Positions 1 to 9,056 of a stretch of DNA of 64,000 nt are shown in pieces. The stretch is from assembly GCF_050176255.1 (NCBI RefSeq), contig NZ_JBFXIE010000004.1. One strand, given 5' to 3'. Numbering within the stretch: position 1 is the stretch's first letter; each line of letters opens with the position of its first letter. The DNA is from JBFXIE01 sp050176255 (GTDB lineage: Bacteria; Pseudomonadota; Gammaproteobacteria; Burkholderiales; Burkholderiaceae_C). A program made the position numbers and the translations under genes. The notes below the pieces were generated by a model, which saw nothing but the letters and a program-made list of their open reading frames with translations, searched no databases and was not told where the DNA came from.

Positions 1-566
1 CTCATCACCGGAACCTGGGTGGCCTGCACGCCTGCCATGCCCTCTATTTGCTGAAGAATCTGTTCACGGCGGTGCAGCGTCAGGTATTTCAGCTCTTGTT
101 CCAGCCGCTGTATCTGCTGGCGACGGTCTTGCGTGCTGGCTACAGACTGCGCCGGCAAAAATGGGATGCCCAGATCCAGCGTTGGCCCGGGTAGCTGGCG
201 CACCGCAGCCAGGATGCGCTCATGCCACAGCGGCACGCCGTCAAACTGACCAGAGGTAATGAAGAACGTGGCGTGCAGGTTGCGCTGGCGCAGGGCCGGG
301 GCTGCACCGGCCAGCCAGTCCGGGTAGCCATCGTCAAAGGTGATGCAAGCCGCCCTGCGCGGCAACTTGCCGGCGACCAGGCGCTTGATGGCTTCCTCCA
401 GGGGCAGCACATTCAGCGCCGTGAACGTGTGATCCAGCAGGCGCTCGAAGCGCGCCATGCTCACATCGGCCGGCACCAGCGGGTCGCATTGATGGGGCAC
501 CTTGTGAAACAGAAAAACTGACAGCTTGTCTCTGGACAGCGATTGGAGGAGCAACTTGGAGATCAT
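1..566 (-). CDS. Polysaccharide deacetylase family protein (partial, 3' end outside window)
   Basis: This frame stays open from an ATG at 566 to the window edge, so the C-terminus is missing. The protein starts MISKLLLQSLSRDKLSVFLFHKV. At about residues 76-82 it has TFDDGYPDW, the NodB-type metal-binding/catalytic motif of polysaccharide deacetylases, followed by LHATFFITSGQFDG, the usual second strand of that fold. Its ATG overlaps the stop of the O-antigen-ligase-like gene as ATGA (563-566), so translation is probably coupled. By family it should remove N- or O-acetyl groups from a polysaccharide. Its place at the end of the XrtA locus suggests it modifies the same exopolysaccharide. The exact substrate cannot be read from the sequence. 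Confidence 0.85.
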   Translation of the reverse strand, partial: MISKLLLQSLSRDKLSVFLFHKVPHQCDPLVPADVSMARFERLLDHTFTALNVLPLEEAIKRLVAGKLPRRAACITFDDGYPDWLAGAAPALRQRNLHATFFITSGQFDGVPLWHERILAAVRQLPGPTLDLGIPFLPAQSVASTQDRRQQIQRLEQELKYLTLHRREQILQQIEGMAGVQATQVPVM

Positions 567-1873
567 GGCCGCCCTCCGGTTTTGGCTACAGCCACGGCCC
601 GCGTCACATGTAGCCGCAGAAGCTCCATCAGCATCACGATCATGTAGATCACCTCCAGGTAGGCCAGACTGACCGATGCGCCGCCCACCATATATGCCAG
701 CACCGACAGCATCAGCATGTCGGCCATGTCGCGTGCCCATTGGTAGGTTTCGCCAAGCCTGGCGGTCATGCGCTTGATGCGGTAGCGGCTTGCAATGGAG
801 CGCCAGAGGATGGTCAGGAAAAGACCCAGGCCCACAAAGCCCAGGTCGCCCATGACCTCAAAGTAGATGCTGTGCGCAGCCTTGGCGTTGAACGTTGGCA
901 CCGGCAGGTTCAAAAAGCCCAGCAGGCTCGGTGCCTCCTTGAAGGCATCCCAGATGTAATACACCTGCACGGCATGAAAACCGCCGCCGAAAACGGGGTT
1001 GCCCAGGGCGATGGCCGAGCTGACCTGCCAGGCAATCACCCGGCCCATGAATGAGCTGTCTTCGTCAGCCTCCTTGATGGTGGTCAACCGGCTGATGATG
1101 TCATCCGGCGCAAAGGCGAGAAAGCCCACGACGCCCGCCACCACCAGCGCCAGCGCCAGACCCTTGCGGCGTGTGGTCAACACCAGCCACAGGCCCACGA
1201 CCGACACCGCAATGAAGCCGGCACGCGATCCGCCGCCCACAATGGCCACCACCACCGCACAGAACGCCCCCAGAAAGCCCAGCCGAATCAGGCGATTGGC
1301 GGTATGGGAATGCAAATAGAAAAACACCGGCAACACCACAGTCAGGGCAGCTGAGAGATGGTTGCGGTCTGCCAGCATGGTGCCGGCTGGGCCCTCCATG
1401 ATGTGCCCCCCGGCCGAGGCCAGAGTCTTCAGGCCATTGAGCACACCATGAATGCCCAGACCCAGCCCGATGACGATGAGCACTGCATGAAAGTGCGCGC
1501 GCTCACGCACGAAAAAAGGCATGACGAGGCCAAACAGCAGGCCTTTGATCAGGATCTCGTAGTACTGATCGTTATGGGGATTGGCCGGATAGGCGAACAA
1601 CCAGGCCAAAGTGGCGTGGGCGGCCAGCAGCAGGTACAGCAGCGTGACGGTATTGAACTGGTAGTCGCGCCAGCGCACGCGGCCCAGAAACAGCAGCAGC
1701 AAGGTCAGGATGGCGCACACATAGTGGATGCGCACACCCACCATGAAACCGTAAAAGTAGGTCGCGGGCGCCAGCAGGCCCGTCCAGCCCCACAACAGGT
1801 AAGCATTGAACGGACGCGCCAGCGCCAGCGGCAAGGCCGCCAGCAACATCAGGGCAAAAGCCAGATCACGCAT
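563..1873 (-). CDS. O-antigen ligase-like protein, exosortase A system-associated (probable O-glycosylation ligase)
   Basis: A 436-residue protein with about ten hydrophobic segments spread along its length. It starts MRDLAFALMLLAALPLALARP and matches, by recall, the family annotated as putative O-glycosylation ligase of exosortase A systems (TIGR03097), within the Wzy/WaaL superfamily. The larger periplasmic stretch between later membrane segments (around GGGFHAVQVYYIWDAFKEAPSLLGF) fits the ligase/polymerase loop seen in Wzy_C proteins. It probably polymerises or transfers undecaprenyl-linked glycan in the inner membrane. It follows the small membrane-protein gene by 34 bp and overlaps the next gene by 4 bp. 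Ligase versus polymerase activity is inference. Confidence 0.85.
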   Translation of the reverse strand: MRDLAFALMLLAALPLALARPFNAYLLWGWTGLLAPATYFYGFMVGVRIHYVCAILTLLLLFLGRVRWRDYQFNTVTLLYLLLAAHATLAWLFAYPANPHNDQYYEILIKGLLFGLVMPFFVRERAHFHAVLIVIGLGLGIHGVLNGLKTLASAGGHIMEGPAGTMLADRNHLSAALTVVLPVFFYLHSHTANRLIRLGFLGAFCAVVVAIVGGGSRAGFIAVSVVGLWLVLTTRRKGLALALVVAGVVGFLAFAPDDIISRLTTIKEADEDSSFMGRVIAWQVSSAIALGNPVFGGGFHAVQVYYIWDAFKEAPSLLGFLNLPVPTFNAKAAHSIYFEVMGDLGFVGLGLFLTILWRSIASRYRIKRMTARLGETYQWARDMADMLMLSVLAYMVGGASVSLAYLEVIYMIVMLMELLRLHVTRAVAVAKTGGRP

Positions 1874-1907
1874 GTGCAGTCACGATCGTGGGGGCGTTAG
1901 GGGTGGC

Positions 1908-2039
1908 TCAGCCTGGCCCGTCAGGCTTGTCATAACGAAAAAAACCCAGGTCGATGTCGGCCTCGTCCCGGCCCCTGAAAAGGCGCCAGCACAGGTAGAG
2001 CATGACGCACATATCGATCAACAGAATGAGGGCTTCCAC
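1908..2039 (-). CDS. 43-residue single-pass membrane protein in the XrtA locus
   Basis: A short frame with a GTG start at 2039, preceded by AAGGAG seven bases upstream, and a TGA at 1908-1910. The product begins VEALILLIDMCVMLYLCWRL, one hydrophobic helix of about 18 residues, and then has a polar tail rich in Arg, Asp and Gly ending KPDGPG. It fills the otherwise unexplained gap between the GT39 gene (ending 2063) and the O-ligase gene (starting 1873), both on the same strand. The strong ribosome binding site, the spacing and the clean helix-plus-tail layout support a real gene. I do not recognise a family. It may be an accessory subunit of the neighbouring ligase or glycosyltransferase, which is inference only. 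Confidence 0.6.
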   Translation of the reverse strand: MEALILLIDMCVMLYLCWRLFRGRDEADIDLGFFRYDKPDGPG

Positions 2040-2062
2040 TGCCTGTCTCCTTGGACTCTTGG

Positions 2063-3676
2063 TCAGCTGGCCGGAATGCGGCGGTTGATGATCTTCAATT
2101 CAATCTCTTTGCCCTGCGGGCGCTCAGCCACCTGCCCCTTGTTGCGGTAGATCACCAGCTCGGTCTCATGCGCCTTGTGGTTGGCCGGCGTGGCGATGCG
2201 CGCCACCTCTTCAAATTGCGCGCTGGTCATCACGCGCTCGAAGCGCTGCATGGCTTGCAGGTCGATCCAGAAGCCGGGCTGCATCACCACGTAGTGCACG
2301 CCGTTGGCGTTGATGGCATCGGCAATCTCCGCTTCAGTCAGGCCTTTCTGTTCCACGCCCAGCTCGCGCCGCACGGCCACGCCCAGCAACAGCTTGTCGG
2401 CGCGCATCACATGCAGGTCTCGCCGGTCTTCCCGGGCGCGCAGGTTGAACACGAAGGAGCCGTCGCGGTAACCCGAGAACATCACGGTGCTGCCCCGCGG
2501 CGCCAGGCGGGCTACTTCGGCGGCCGCGCGGGCATAGCCGTCCACAAAGTACACCGGGCGGGCCCAGGCGGTGAGGCTGGCGGTGGCCAGCACCAGCACC
2601 CCCAGGGCCCAGGTCTGCAAGCGCGCGGGCGACAGGGTTTGCAGCGCCAGCAGCGCGAAGAACACCACGCTGGGCAGCAAAAACACGCTGTGGCGGGCTT
2701 CCTTCAGATCAATCGACGAGAAGAACAGGTAGCCCACGGCAAAGCCCAGCCACCACAAGCCCAGGCCGGGCAGGCGCCGCCAGGCGGCCAGCGCCGCGCC
2801 CATCAGGGCCAGCGCCACCAGGGGCCAGCCCACCTGCGCGGGGATCTGCTGCAGGTACCACACCCAGCCCTGCCAGCTGGCGCGCGAGGCCACCGCGTCG
2901 GCCACGCCGGTCACCGACTGCACGTTGGCCTGGCCGAACTTCAGCGTGAGCACCGCCAGTGGCACCAGGCCGACCACGGCCAGCGCAGCCACCCACCAGT
3001 GATGGTGGTTGCGTAGCACGGCCCAGCCGTCGCGCTGGGCGATGAGCGCTGCGTACACCACGCCCATGTAGGCCACGCTGATCTTGGTGTACATGCCCAG
3101 CACCAGCAGCGCCGCACCCAGGTAGAGCCAGCGCACCGGCCCGCCGCGCAGGTAGGCCATCACCGCCACGGCGCTCCACACCACAAAGGCGAAGGCGGGC
3201 ACTTCCAGCATCACCTGGCGGCCCCAGAAGGCCACCTCGGGCAGCCACAGCACCAGCACCGCAAAGGCCAGCGAGGGCGCGGCCGGCAGCCAGAAGCGCG
3301 CCAGGCGCCAGCAGCCCAGCCCCAGGGCCAGGTAATGCAGGGCCACCACAAGCAAGGCGGTCTCGTGCGACACGCCGAACACCGCGTAGAACGGCGCGCT
3401 GATCGCATAAAACAGCGGCGGGTAGAACAGGATGGTGAGCGCCGGATACTGGGCGTAGTAGCGGTAGGCGTAGCCGGTCGGGTCGTCCAGCGGCATGGCC
3501 TTGATGAGGTCCATGACGAACACGCCGTTGAGCGCGTGGCGCGGTGCGTCGCTCCAGTAAAACGCGCCGCCATGCGGTGCCTGGGCAAACAGCAGCGCCA
3601 GGCTCAGCAGCACCAGCGCCCAGGCCAGCAGGCGCTCGCGGCCGGCGATGATGGGCATGGCGTCAGGGTGCGGCAT
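2063..3676 (-). CDS. GT39/ArnT-like membrane glycosyltransferase
   Basis: A 537-residue polytopic protein. The N-terminal half has regularly spaced hydrophobic helices, and after the first helix an acidic/aromatic loop (FYWSDAPRHALNG) corresponds to the catalytic Asp region of dolichyl-phosphate-mannose/ArnT-type (GT-C) transferases. The C-terminal 150 residues are soluble and probably periplasmic. Such enzymes move a sugar from a polyprenyl-phosphate donor to a lipid, glycan or protein acceptor outside the inner membrane. The ATG at 3676 has GAGGT six bases upstream and overlaps the preceding glycosyltransferase gene by 14 bp. Its place in the XrtA run suggests decoration of the exopolysaccharide or of PEP-CTERM proteins. 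The acceptor is unknown. Confidence 0.8.
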   Translation of the reverse strand: MPHPDAMPIIAGRERLLAWALVLLSLALLFAQAPHGGAFYWSDAPRHALNGVFVMDLIKAMPLDDPTGYAYRYYAQYPALTILFYPPLFYAISAPFYAVFGVSHETALLVVALHYLALGLGCWRLARFWLPAAPSLAFAVLVLWLPEVAFWGRQVMLEVPAFAFVVWSAVAVMAYLRGGPVRWLYLGAALLVLGMYTKISVAYMGVVYAALIAQRDGWAVLRNHHHWWVAALAVVGLVPLAVLTLKFGQANVQSVTGVADAVASRASWQGWVWYLQQIPAQVGWPLVALALMGAALAAWRRLPGLGLWWLGFAVGYLFFSSIDLKEARHSVFLLPSVVFFALLALQTLSPARLQTWALGVLVLATASLTAWARPVYFVDGYARAAAEVARLAPRGSTVMFSGYRDGSFVFNLRAREDRRDLHVMRADKLLLGVAVRRELGVEQKGLTEAEIADAINANGVHYVVMQPGFWIDLQAMQRFERVMTSAQFEEVARIATPANHKAHETELVIYRNKGQVAERPQGKEIELKIINRRIPAS

Positions 3677-4844
3677 GGATCACCTCACGGAACAACCGCA
3701 GTTGGCCCTGCGTGGTGGCCTCCCACGAGAAAGTCTCGGCATGGGCCCGGGTGGCAGCCCGCGTGGGCAACTGGCGGTGCAGCTGCTCCCAGGCGGCGGC
3801 CAGGCCCGCGGCGTCGCGCCGGGCCATCAGCACGCCTGCGGCGGGGGTGCTGACCACCTCGGGCGTGCCCCAGATGTTGGTGGCCAGCACCGGCGTGCCG
3901 CAGGCCATGGCCTCCAGTAGCACGTTGGCCCAGCCTTCGCGGCTGCTGCACAGGGCCAGTGCGTCGGCCGCGCTGTACCACCACTTCAAGTCGGCCTGCG
4001 GCACCACACCCACCCAGCGCACGCGCTCGGCTACGTTCAGCTTTGTCGCCAGTGCTTTAAGGGCGCCCTCTTGCGGGCCGCCACCGGCAATGAGCAGCGT
4101 CACCCCGGGCAGGCGCGGCAAGGCTTCGATGGCAACGTGGTGGCCTTTGCGCTCAATCAAGTGCCCCACTGACAACAGATAGCGCCCATCCAGCGGCAGG
4201 CCCAGGCGCTGGCGGGCCTGGGTGCGGTCTTCGGGCACGAAGCGCTCCAGATCAACGCCGTTGCGCAGGGTATGCAGCTTGCTGCGGTCGGCGCCCAGGT
4301 CGCCCAGGGTGTCCATCAGCGCCTGGCACACGCCGATGGACGCCCGGGCCTGCGCAGCGGCTTGCAAGATCAGCTTGCGCGCAAAGGGGTATTGCGGGAT
4401 CAGGTTCAGATCGGTGCCGCGCGCCGTCACCACCAGCGGCTTGCCCAGCCACCTGGCCAGCAGGCCGGCGGCCACGCCGTCGGGGTAGTAGTAATGGGCG
4501 TCGATGAGGTCAGGGTCAAAGCCCTCGCGCTGCAGGCGGCGCACGGTGCGCAACGCGCCCAGGGCCATGGCGTACGGGGCCAGGTTCATGCCCACCTTGG
4601 GCAGCAGCAGGTAGCGCGGGTGATAGACCTGCACGCCACTTCGCTCCTCGTGGCGCGGCGTGGCGGCAAACCGGGCGTACTCGCCAAAGCGCTCGGCCCG
4701 GAAGGGAAACCACGGCACAGGCGCAATCACCCGGGCCTGCACCTGGCCCGTCTTGATCAGTTCGCAAAGGCGCGTTTCCACAAAGATGCCGTGGATGGGC
4801 CGGGCTGCGCTGGGGTAGAGGGTGGAAAACAGCAGCACCTTCAT
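3663..4844 (-). CDS. GT4-family glycosyltransferase
   Basis: A 393-residue cytoplasmic glycosyltransferase with a GT-B fold. The N-terminal domain starts MKVLLFSTLYPSAARPIHGIF and carries DLIDAHYYYPDG. The C-terminal Glycos_transf_1 domain includes LLSVGHLIERKGHH, the Gly-rich LLIAGGGPQEG and the donor-binding LCSSREGWANVLLEAMACGTPV, whose two Glu residues have the E-x7-E spacing of retaining GT4 enzymes. It should add one sugar to the growing repeat unit. Its ATG overlaps the upstream gene's stop as ATGA (4841-4844), with GGGAGG upstream of the start. Sugar specificity cannot be deduced. Confidence 0.88.
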   Translation of the reverse strand: MKVLLFSTLYPSAARPIHGIFVETRLCELIKTGQVQARVIAPVPWFPFRAERFGEYARFAATPRHEERSGVQVYHPRYLLLPKVGMNLAPYAMALGALRTVRRLQREGFDPDLIDAHYYYPDGVAAGLLARWLGKPLVVTARGTDLNLIPQYPFARKLILQAAAQARASIGVCQALMDTLGDLGADRSKLHTLRNGVDLERFVPEDRTQARQRLGLPLDGRYLLSVGHLIERKGHHVAIEALPRLPGVTLLIAGGGPQEGALKALATKLNVAERVRWVGVVPQADLKWWYSAADALALCSSREGWANVLLEAMACGTPVLATNIWGTPEVVSTPAAGVLMARRDAAGLAAAWEQLHRQLPTRAATRAHAETFSWEATTQGQLRLFREVIHAAP

Positions 4845-5995
4845 GCGCGGCCTCCCACCAGGCTGAGCGCCTTGCGCGCGTTGCCCTGCCAGGTCAGTTC
4901 CAGCCGGTCGATGGTGTCGGCCGCGGCCTGGGCCAGGCGGTTGCGCAAGGCGCCGTCACGGCAGAGGCGATCCAGGGCATTTTCCAGCGCGCCCGCCTCG
5001 GCTTCGTTGAACAGCAGTGCGTTGACACCGTCGGTCAGCACCTCTTGCAGATTGGGCGTGGCCGGGGCCACGACGGACTTGCCCAGCACCAGGTATTCCA
5101 TCAGCTTGAGCGGCGATGCATAGGGCGTGACGGCGGGCTGCAGCGCCACGTCGAACGCTGCCACATAGGCGGGCACCAGATCGCGGTGGATCACGCCGGT
5201 AAAGGTGACGCGATCGGCCAGGCCCAGTTGCCGGGCCTGGGCTTGCAGCTCGGCGCGCACCGGGCCGTCGCCCACCACCAGCAGGTGCGTGTTGTCGGGA
5301 GCGCCAGGGCGGGCCATCCAGGCCACGATGCGATCCACCCCATGCCAGTCGCGTACAAAGCCGGTAAAGCCCAGCACCACCCGGCCCTGCAGACCCAGGC
5401 GGGCCTTGGCGTCATCGGGACGGGGGGCGTGGGCAAAGTGGGCGCGATTGATGCCGTTGGGAATGACGTGAATGCGCTCGGCCGGCACGCCATAGGCGCG
5501 CACATGCCCCGCCAGCACCGCAGTGACCGGCAGCACCGCGTCGGCGCCGCGCCAGGCCGTGCCCTCGGCCCATCGGGCCAGGGCTTTGAGCGCCAGGCCG
5601 CCGCTGTGCTGTGATCGCTCCAGGACCAGCGGGGCGTTCACTTCCAGCAGCAAGGGCACGCCCAGTCGGCGCTTGGCCATGAGGCCGGCCAGCAGGAACA
5701 GGTTGTAACGCTCGTAGATCAGGTCGGGTTTGAACTCGCGCGCGGCGGCCATGAGCTTGCGGTACGCCACCAGGCTGTAAGCCAGTTCCATCAGTTCATA
5801 GACCGCCTTGGGCAACACGGCCTTGAGACGGTGCACCCAGCCCACGCCGCCGCCCATCTGGCCCTGGCCCTGGTCGGCCAGGGGCGCCACCACACGCACC
5901 TCATGACCGAGCGCGCGCATAGCGTCGATCATTTCCTCGATGTGCACGGCCTGCCCGTCTTTGGAGGCCGTGCGGTGGTGGTAGAGGATGCGCAT
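4841..5995 (-). CDS. GT4-family glycosyltransferase
   Basis: A 384-residue GT-B glycosyltransferase. The frame stays open upstream to 6370, but that part mirrors the next gene. The real start is the ATG at 5995 (MRILYHHRTASKDGQAVHIEEM), one base after the stop of the preceding gene. GHEVRVVAPLADQ lies in the acceptor domain. In the donor domain are HVIPNGINRAHF, VVLGFTGFVRDWHG and ASPLKLMEYLVLGKSVVAP, the last being the nucleotide-sugar site with its conserved Glu. It probably acts on the lipid-linked repeat unit made by this cluster. Specificity is unknown. Confidence 0.88.
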   Translation of the reverse strand: MRILYHHRTASKDGQAVHIEEMIDAMRALGHEVRVVAPLADQGQGQMGGGVGWVHRLKAVLPKAVYELMELAYSLVAYRKLMAAAREFKPDLIYERYNLFLLAGLMAKRRLGVPLLLEVNAPLVLERSQHSGGLALKALARWAEGTAWRGADAVLPVTAVLAGHVRAYGVPAERIHVIPNGINRAHFAHAPRPDDAKARLGLQGRVVLGFTGFVRDWHGVDRIVAWMARPGAPDNTHLLVVGDGPVRAELQAQARQLGLADRVTFTGVIHRDLVPAYVAAFDVALQPAVTPYASPLKLMEYLVLGKSVVAPATPNLQEVLTDGVNALLFNEAEAGALENALDRLCRDGALRNRLAQAAADTIDRLELTWQGNARKALSLVGGRA

Positions 5996-5996
5996 G

Positions 5997-7151
5997 TCAG
6001 GCGTTGATGGGGTCTGCGAACGGATCGAAGAGTTGTTGGTACTGGCGCAGCATGCCGCGCAAGCCAAAGCGCTGCACTGCCTCATCGCGCGCGGCCCGGC
6101 CCTGGCGCGCGGCATCGCCGGGGCAGCTGAAGGCCTGCACCAGGGCCCGCGCCAGGGCGACCTCGTCATCCGGCGCCACCAGATGGCCGGTGACGCCCTC
6201 GCGCACCAGATCGGGGGTGCCGCCCACGGCGGTGGCCACCACGGGCAGGCCGCAGGCCATGGCCTCCTGCAGGGTGCACGAGGTGCCTTCGGCCTGCGAG
6301 GGCAGCACGAACAGGTCGAGCGATCGCAGCACGTCGGCCACGTCGTGGCGGGCGCCGGGCAGCCAGGCAAGATCGGCCATGCCGGCCCCGGCCAGGACCT
6401 GCTCCACCTCGGCGCGCAGCGGGCCTTCGCCCACGATGACCAGGCGCGCCGTGTCGCGCATGGCGGGGTTCTCGCGCAGGGCGCGCACGAAGGCGCGGGC
6501 CAGCAGGGGCTGGTTTTTCACGGTCTGCAGGCGGCCCACGGTGCCCACCAGCCAGTGCCAGCCGGGCTGGAAGGGGCAACCGGGCACGGCCTGGCGCGCG
6601 CCGTGGGCGGGTGCAAAGGTGTCGGTGTCCACCCCGTTGGCGATCAGGCTGCGCCTGCGCGGCGGCACGCCGACGGCAAGACCCAGGTAGTCATCCAGGT
6701 CGCGCGAGACGGCGACGTAGTGGCTCACAAAAGGCCGATACAGGCGGCGCAGGCGCTGGTAGCGCGGGTTGCGGCCGTGGGGGTCATGCGCGTCCCAGCC
6801 ATGCTCGGCATGCACACGCAGCGGCACGCGCGCCAGCCAGGCCAGGGGCACCACCTCCAGCGCCGCCAGGTTGCAGGTGTGCAGCACCTGGGGGCGCAGC
6901 TGGCGCAGCTGGCGGTACAGCCGGGGGTACAGGGCAATGGCATGGCCCGGGGGTTTGTGCAGCGCAATGAAGCGCACATCCGGGTGCACGATGCGCTGGC
7001 GGAACTCGCTCACGGTCGTGAGGGCCAGCACCACATGCTCAAAACGGGCGGCCGGCAGGCGATTGATGAGCTGCACGATGACGTTCTCCAGCCCGCCCAC
7101 CCCAAAGCCATAGACCACATGCACGATGCGGATGCGGTCTGCCTCAGCCAT
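5997..7151 (-). CDS. XrtA/PEP-CTERM system-associated sugar transferase (TIGR03088-like)
   Basis: A 384-residue GT4 enzyme whose opening RIVHVVYGFGVGGLENVIVQLIN is the recognisable start of the TIGR03088 sugar transferases found next to the amidotransferase in exosortase A loci. Later motifs are RVHAEHGWD, LVGTVGRLQTVKNQ, LVIVGEGPLRAEVE and LPSQAEGTSCTLQEAMACGLPVV, where the Glu pair marks the donor site. The start overlaps the amidotransferase gene's 3' end by 8 bp. It should transfer a sugar onto the exopolysaccharide precursor in the cytoplasm. Family assignment is from recalled motifs; the sugar is unknown. Confidence 0.9.
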   Translation of the reverse strand: MAEADRIRIVHVVYGFGVGGLENVIVQLINRLPAARFEHVVLALTTVSEFRQRIVHPDVRFIALHKPPGHAIALYPRLYRQLRQLRPQVLHTCNLAALEVVPLAWLARVPLRVHAEHGWDAHDPHGRNPRYQRLRRLYRPFVSHYVAVSRDLDDYLGLAVGVPPRRRSLIANGVDTDTFAPAHGARQAVPGCPFQPGWHWLVGTVGRLQTVKNQPLLARAFVRALRENPAMRDTARLVIVGEGPLRAEVEQVLAGAGMADLAWLPGARHDVADVLRSLDLFVLPSQAEGTSCTLQEAMACGLPVVATAVGGTPDLVREGVTGHLVAPDDEVALARALVQAFSCPGDAARQGRAARDEAVQRFGLRGMLRQYQQLFDPFADPINA

Positions 7152-9054
7152 TGGATGTGTCCCCCGCGTTCAGGCGCAAAAACGCCTCGAACATCAGCAG
7201 CATCCACAGCGCGGTGGCATGGTCGCGCAAGCCGCTGTTGTGCTCATCGACCAGGCGGTCAATGGCGGCGGTGTTGAAGTAGCCGCAGCCACGCATATGC
7301 GGGCCCAGCAGTGCCTGGCGCACACGGACTTTCAGGGGGCCGCGCAACCAGCTGGCCAGCGGTACCGAAAAGCCCATCTTCGGGCGGTACAGCACGTCGC
7401 GCGGCAGCAAAGGCTCGTAAGCCTGCTTGAAGATGAGCTTGCCCTGCCCGCCCCGGATCTTGAAGTCGCTGGGCAGCGTGGCCAGCCATTCCACCAGCTG
7501 GTGGTCCATCAGCGGCTCGCGCACTTCCAGCGCATGGGCCATGCTGGCACGGTCCACCTTGGTGTTGATGTCGCCCACGAGCCAGGTTTTGTAGTCCAGG
7601 TACTGGATCAGGGCCAGCGGGTCGTCCGTTTGCGCCTGCGCCGCATGGTGGCGAAACACCTCAAGTGCCGCATAGCCCCCCAGGCTGCGCTGAAAGGCTG
7701 GCGAAAACAGCGCGCGGCGCTCGTCGCTGCGCAACTGCGACATGCTGTGGCAGTAAGCCTGCACGCTGTCCATGGACAGCGCCTGAAAGGTGGTCTTGGC
7801 GCGCAGCGAGCGCGGCGCCCAGTCGGCCTTGGGGTACCAGCGCCCCAGCGGGCCGAACATGCTGCGGCGCAGGGCCAGGGGCAGGCGCCCGCGCACGGCT
7901 TCTTCGCCCAGATGCATGCGGTAGCGCCGGTAGCCGCCCAGGCTCTCGTCGCCGCCATCGCCCGACAACGCCACGGTGACATGCTGGCGCGCCATCTGAC
8001 ACACGCGATAGGTGGGCAGCGCCGAGCTGTCGGCAAACGGCTCGTCGTACAGCCAGGCCAGCGTGTCGATCAGGTCGAAGTCGTCGCCCTTGACGATATC
8101 CAGCCGGTGGTCTGTCTGGTAGCGGTCTGCCACCTGCTGCGCAAACCGGGTCTCGTCAAACCGGGGGTCGTCAAAACCGATGGAGCAGGTGTGCACCGGC
8201 GCTGCCGACAAACCCGCCATGGTGGCCACCACCGCGCTGGAGTCCACGCCGCCCGACAGGAAGGCGCCCAGCGGCACGTCGGCCACCATGCGCAGGCGCA
8301 CCGACTCGCGCACGCGCTCGAGCAGCTCGGCTTGCGCGTCTTTCAGGGCGATGGGATTGGCGTTGGTGAAGCGCACATCCCAGTAGGCGCGCGGCTGCGG
8401 CCTGCCGGCTGCGCCACGGCGCAGCGTGAGGGTGTGGCCGGCGGGCAGCTTGTGGGCGTTTTGGTAGATGCAGCGCGGGTCGGGGATGTAGCCAAGCGCA
8501 AAATACTCCTCCACCGCCAGCGGGTCGATGGCGCGCGCAAAGCCGGGGTGGGCGGTGAGCACCTTGAGTTCGGAGCCGAAGATGAAACTGCCGTCTGGCA
8601 ACCACGCGTAGTGCATGGGCTTGACGCCCATGCGGTCGCGCGCCAGAAACAGCGTCTGCATGCTGCGATCCCACAGGGCAAAGGCAAACATGCCGCGCAG
8701 CCGATGCACGCAGTCCTCGCCCCAGGCGGACCAGGCGTGCACGATGACCTCGGTGTCGCTGCGCGTCCTGAACAGGTAGCCCATGGACTTGAGCTGCGCC
8801 ATCAACTCCTGGTAGTTGTAAATCTCGCCATTGAACACCACGCCCACGCTGCCGTCCTGATTGAAAAGAGGCTGGCTTCCCGTGGCCAGGTCAATCACCG
8901 ACAGGCGGCGGTGGCCCAAGGCCAGGCCGGGTTCCAAGTGCACATGGCTTTCATCGGGACCGCGGTGGGACTGGGTGTTGTTGACGCGCAAGATCAAATC
9001 GCGCTCGATGGCGCGCTCTCCCGTCGTGTCAAAAATGCCGGAAATGCCGCACAT
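7144..9054 (-). CDS. XrtA/PEP-CTERM system amidotransferase (asparagine synthase-like)
   Basis: A 636-residue glutamine-hydrolysing asparagine-synthase homologue. The N-terminal glutaminase domain begins MCGISGIFD, with Cys2 as the nucleophile, and includes HRRLSVIDL and FNGEIYNY. The C-terminal synthetase domain has the PP-loop LSGGVDSSAVVA and LSGDGGDESLGGY. Asparagine-synthase paralogues of exactly this length class (TIGR03108) occur in exosortase A loci, where they probably amidate a uronic acid of the polysaccharide rather than aspartate. The stop of xrtA lies two bases upstream of this ATG, and the 3' end overlaps the next gene by 8 bp. The substrate is inferred from context. Confidence 0.92.
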   Translation of the reverse strand: MCGISGIFDTTGERAIERDLILRVNNTQSHRGPDESHVHLEPGLALGHRRLSVIDLATGSQPLFNQDGSVGVVFNGEIYNYQELMAQLKSMGYLFRTRSDTEVIVHAWSAWGEDCVHRLRGMFAFALWDRSMQTLFLARDRMGVKPMHYAWLPDGSFIFGSELKVLTAHPGFARAIDPLAVEEYFALGYIPDPRCIYQNAHKLPAGHTLTLRRGAAGRPQPRAYWDVRFTNANPIALKDAQAELLERVRESVRLRMVADVPLGAFLSGGVDSSAVVATMAGLSAAPVHTCSIGFDDPRFDETRFAQQVADRYQTDHRLDIVKGDDFDLIDTLAWLYDEPFADSSALPTYRVCQMARQHVTVALSGDGGDESLGGYRRYRMHLGEEAVRGRLPLALRRSMFGPLGRWYPKADWAPRSLRAKTTFQALSMDSVQAYCHSMSQLRSDERRALFSPAFQRSLGGYAALEVFRHHAAQAQTDDPLALIQYLDYKTWLVGDINTKVDRASMAHALEVREPLMDHQLVEWLATLPSDFKIRGGQGKLIFKQAYEPLLPRDVLYRPKMGFSVPLASWLRGPLKVRVRQALLGPHMRGCGYFNTAAIDRLVDEHNSGLRDHATALWMLLMFEAFLRLNAGDTSNG

Positions 9055-9056
9055 GC

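Noticed and set aside
3120..3660. Several long frames antisense to or overlapping the GT39 gene
   Set aside because: Codon bias and the Arg/Gly/His-rich products are those of shadows of the real gene on the opposite or shifted frame.
5996..6370. N-terminal 125-residue extension of the second GT4 glycosyltransferase frame
   Set aside because: Pro/Arg/Ala-biased sequence mirroring the neighbouring gene in another frame, with no family resemblance.
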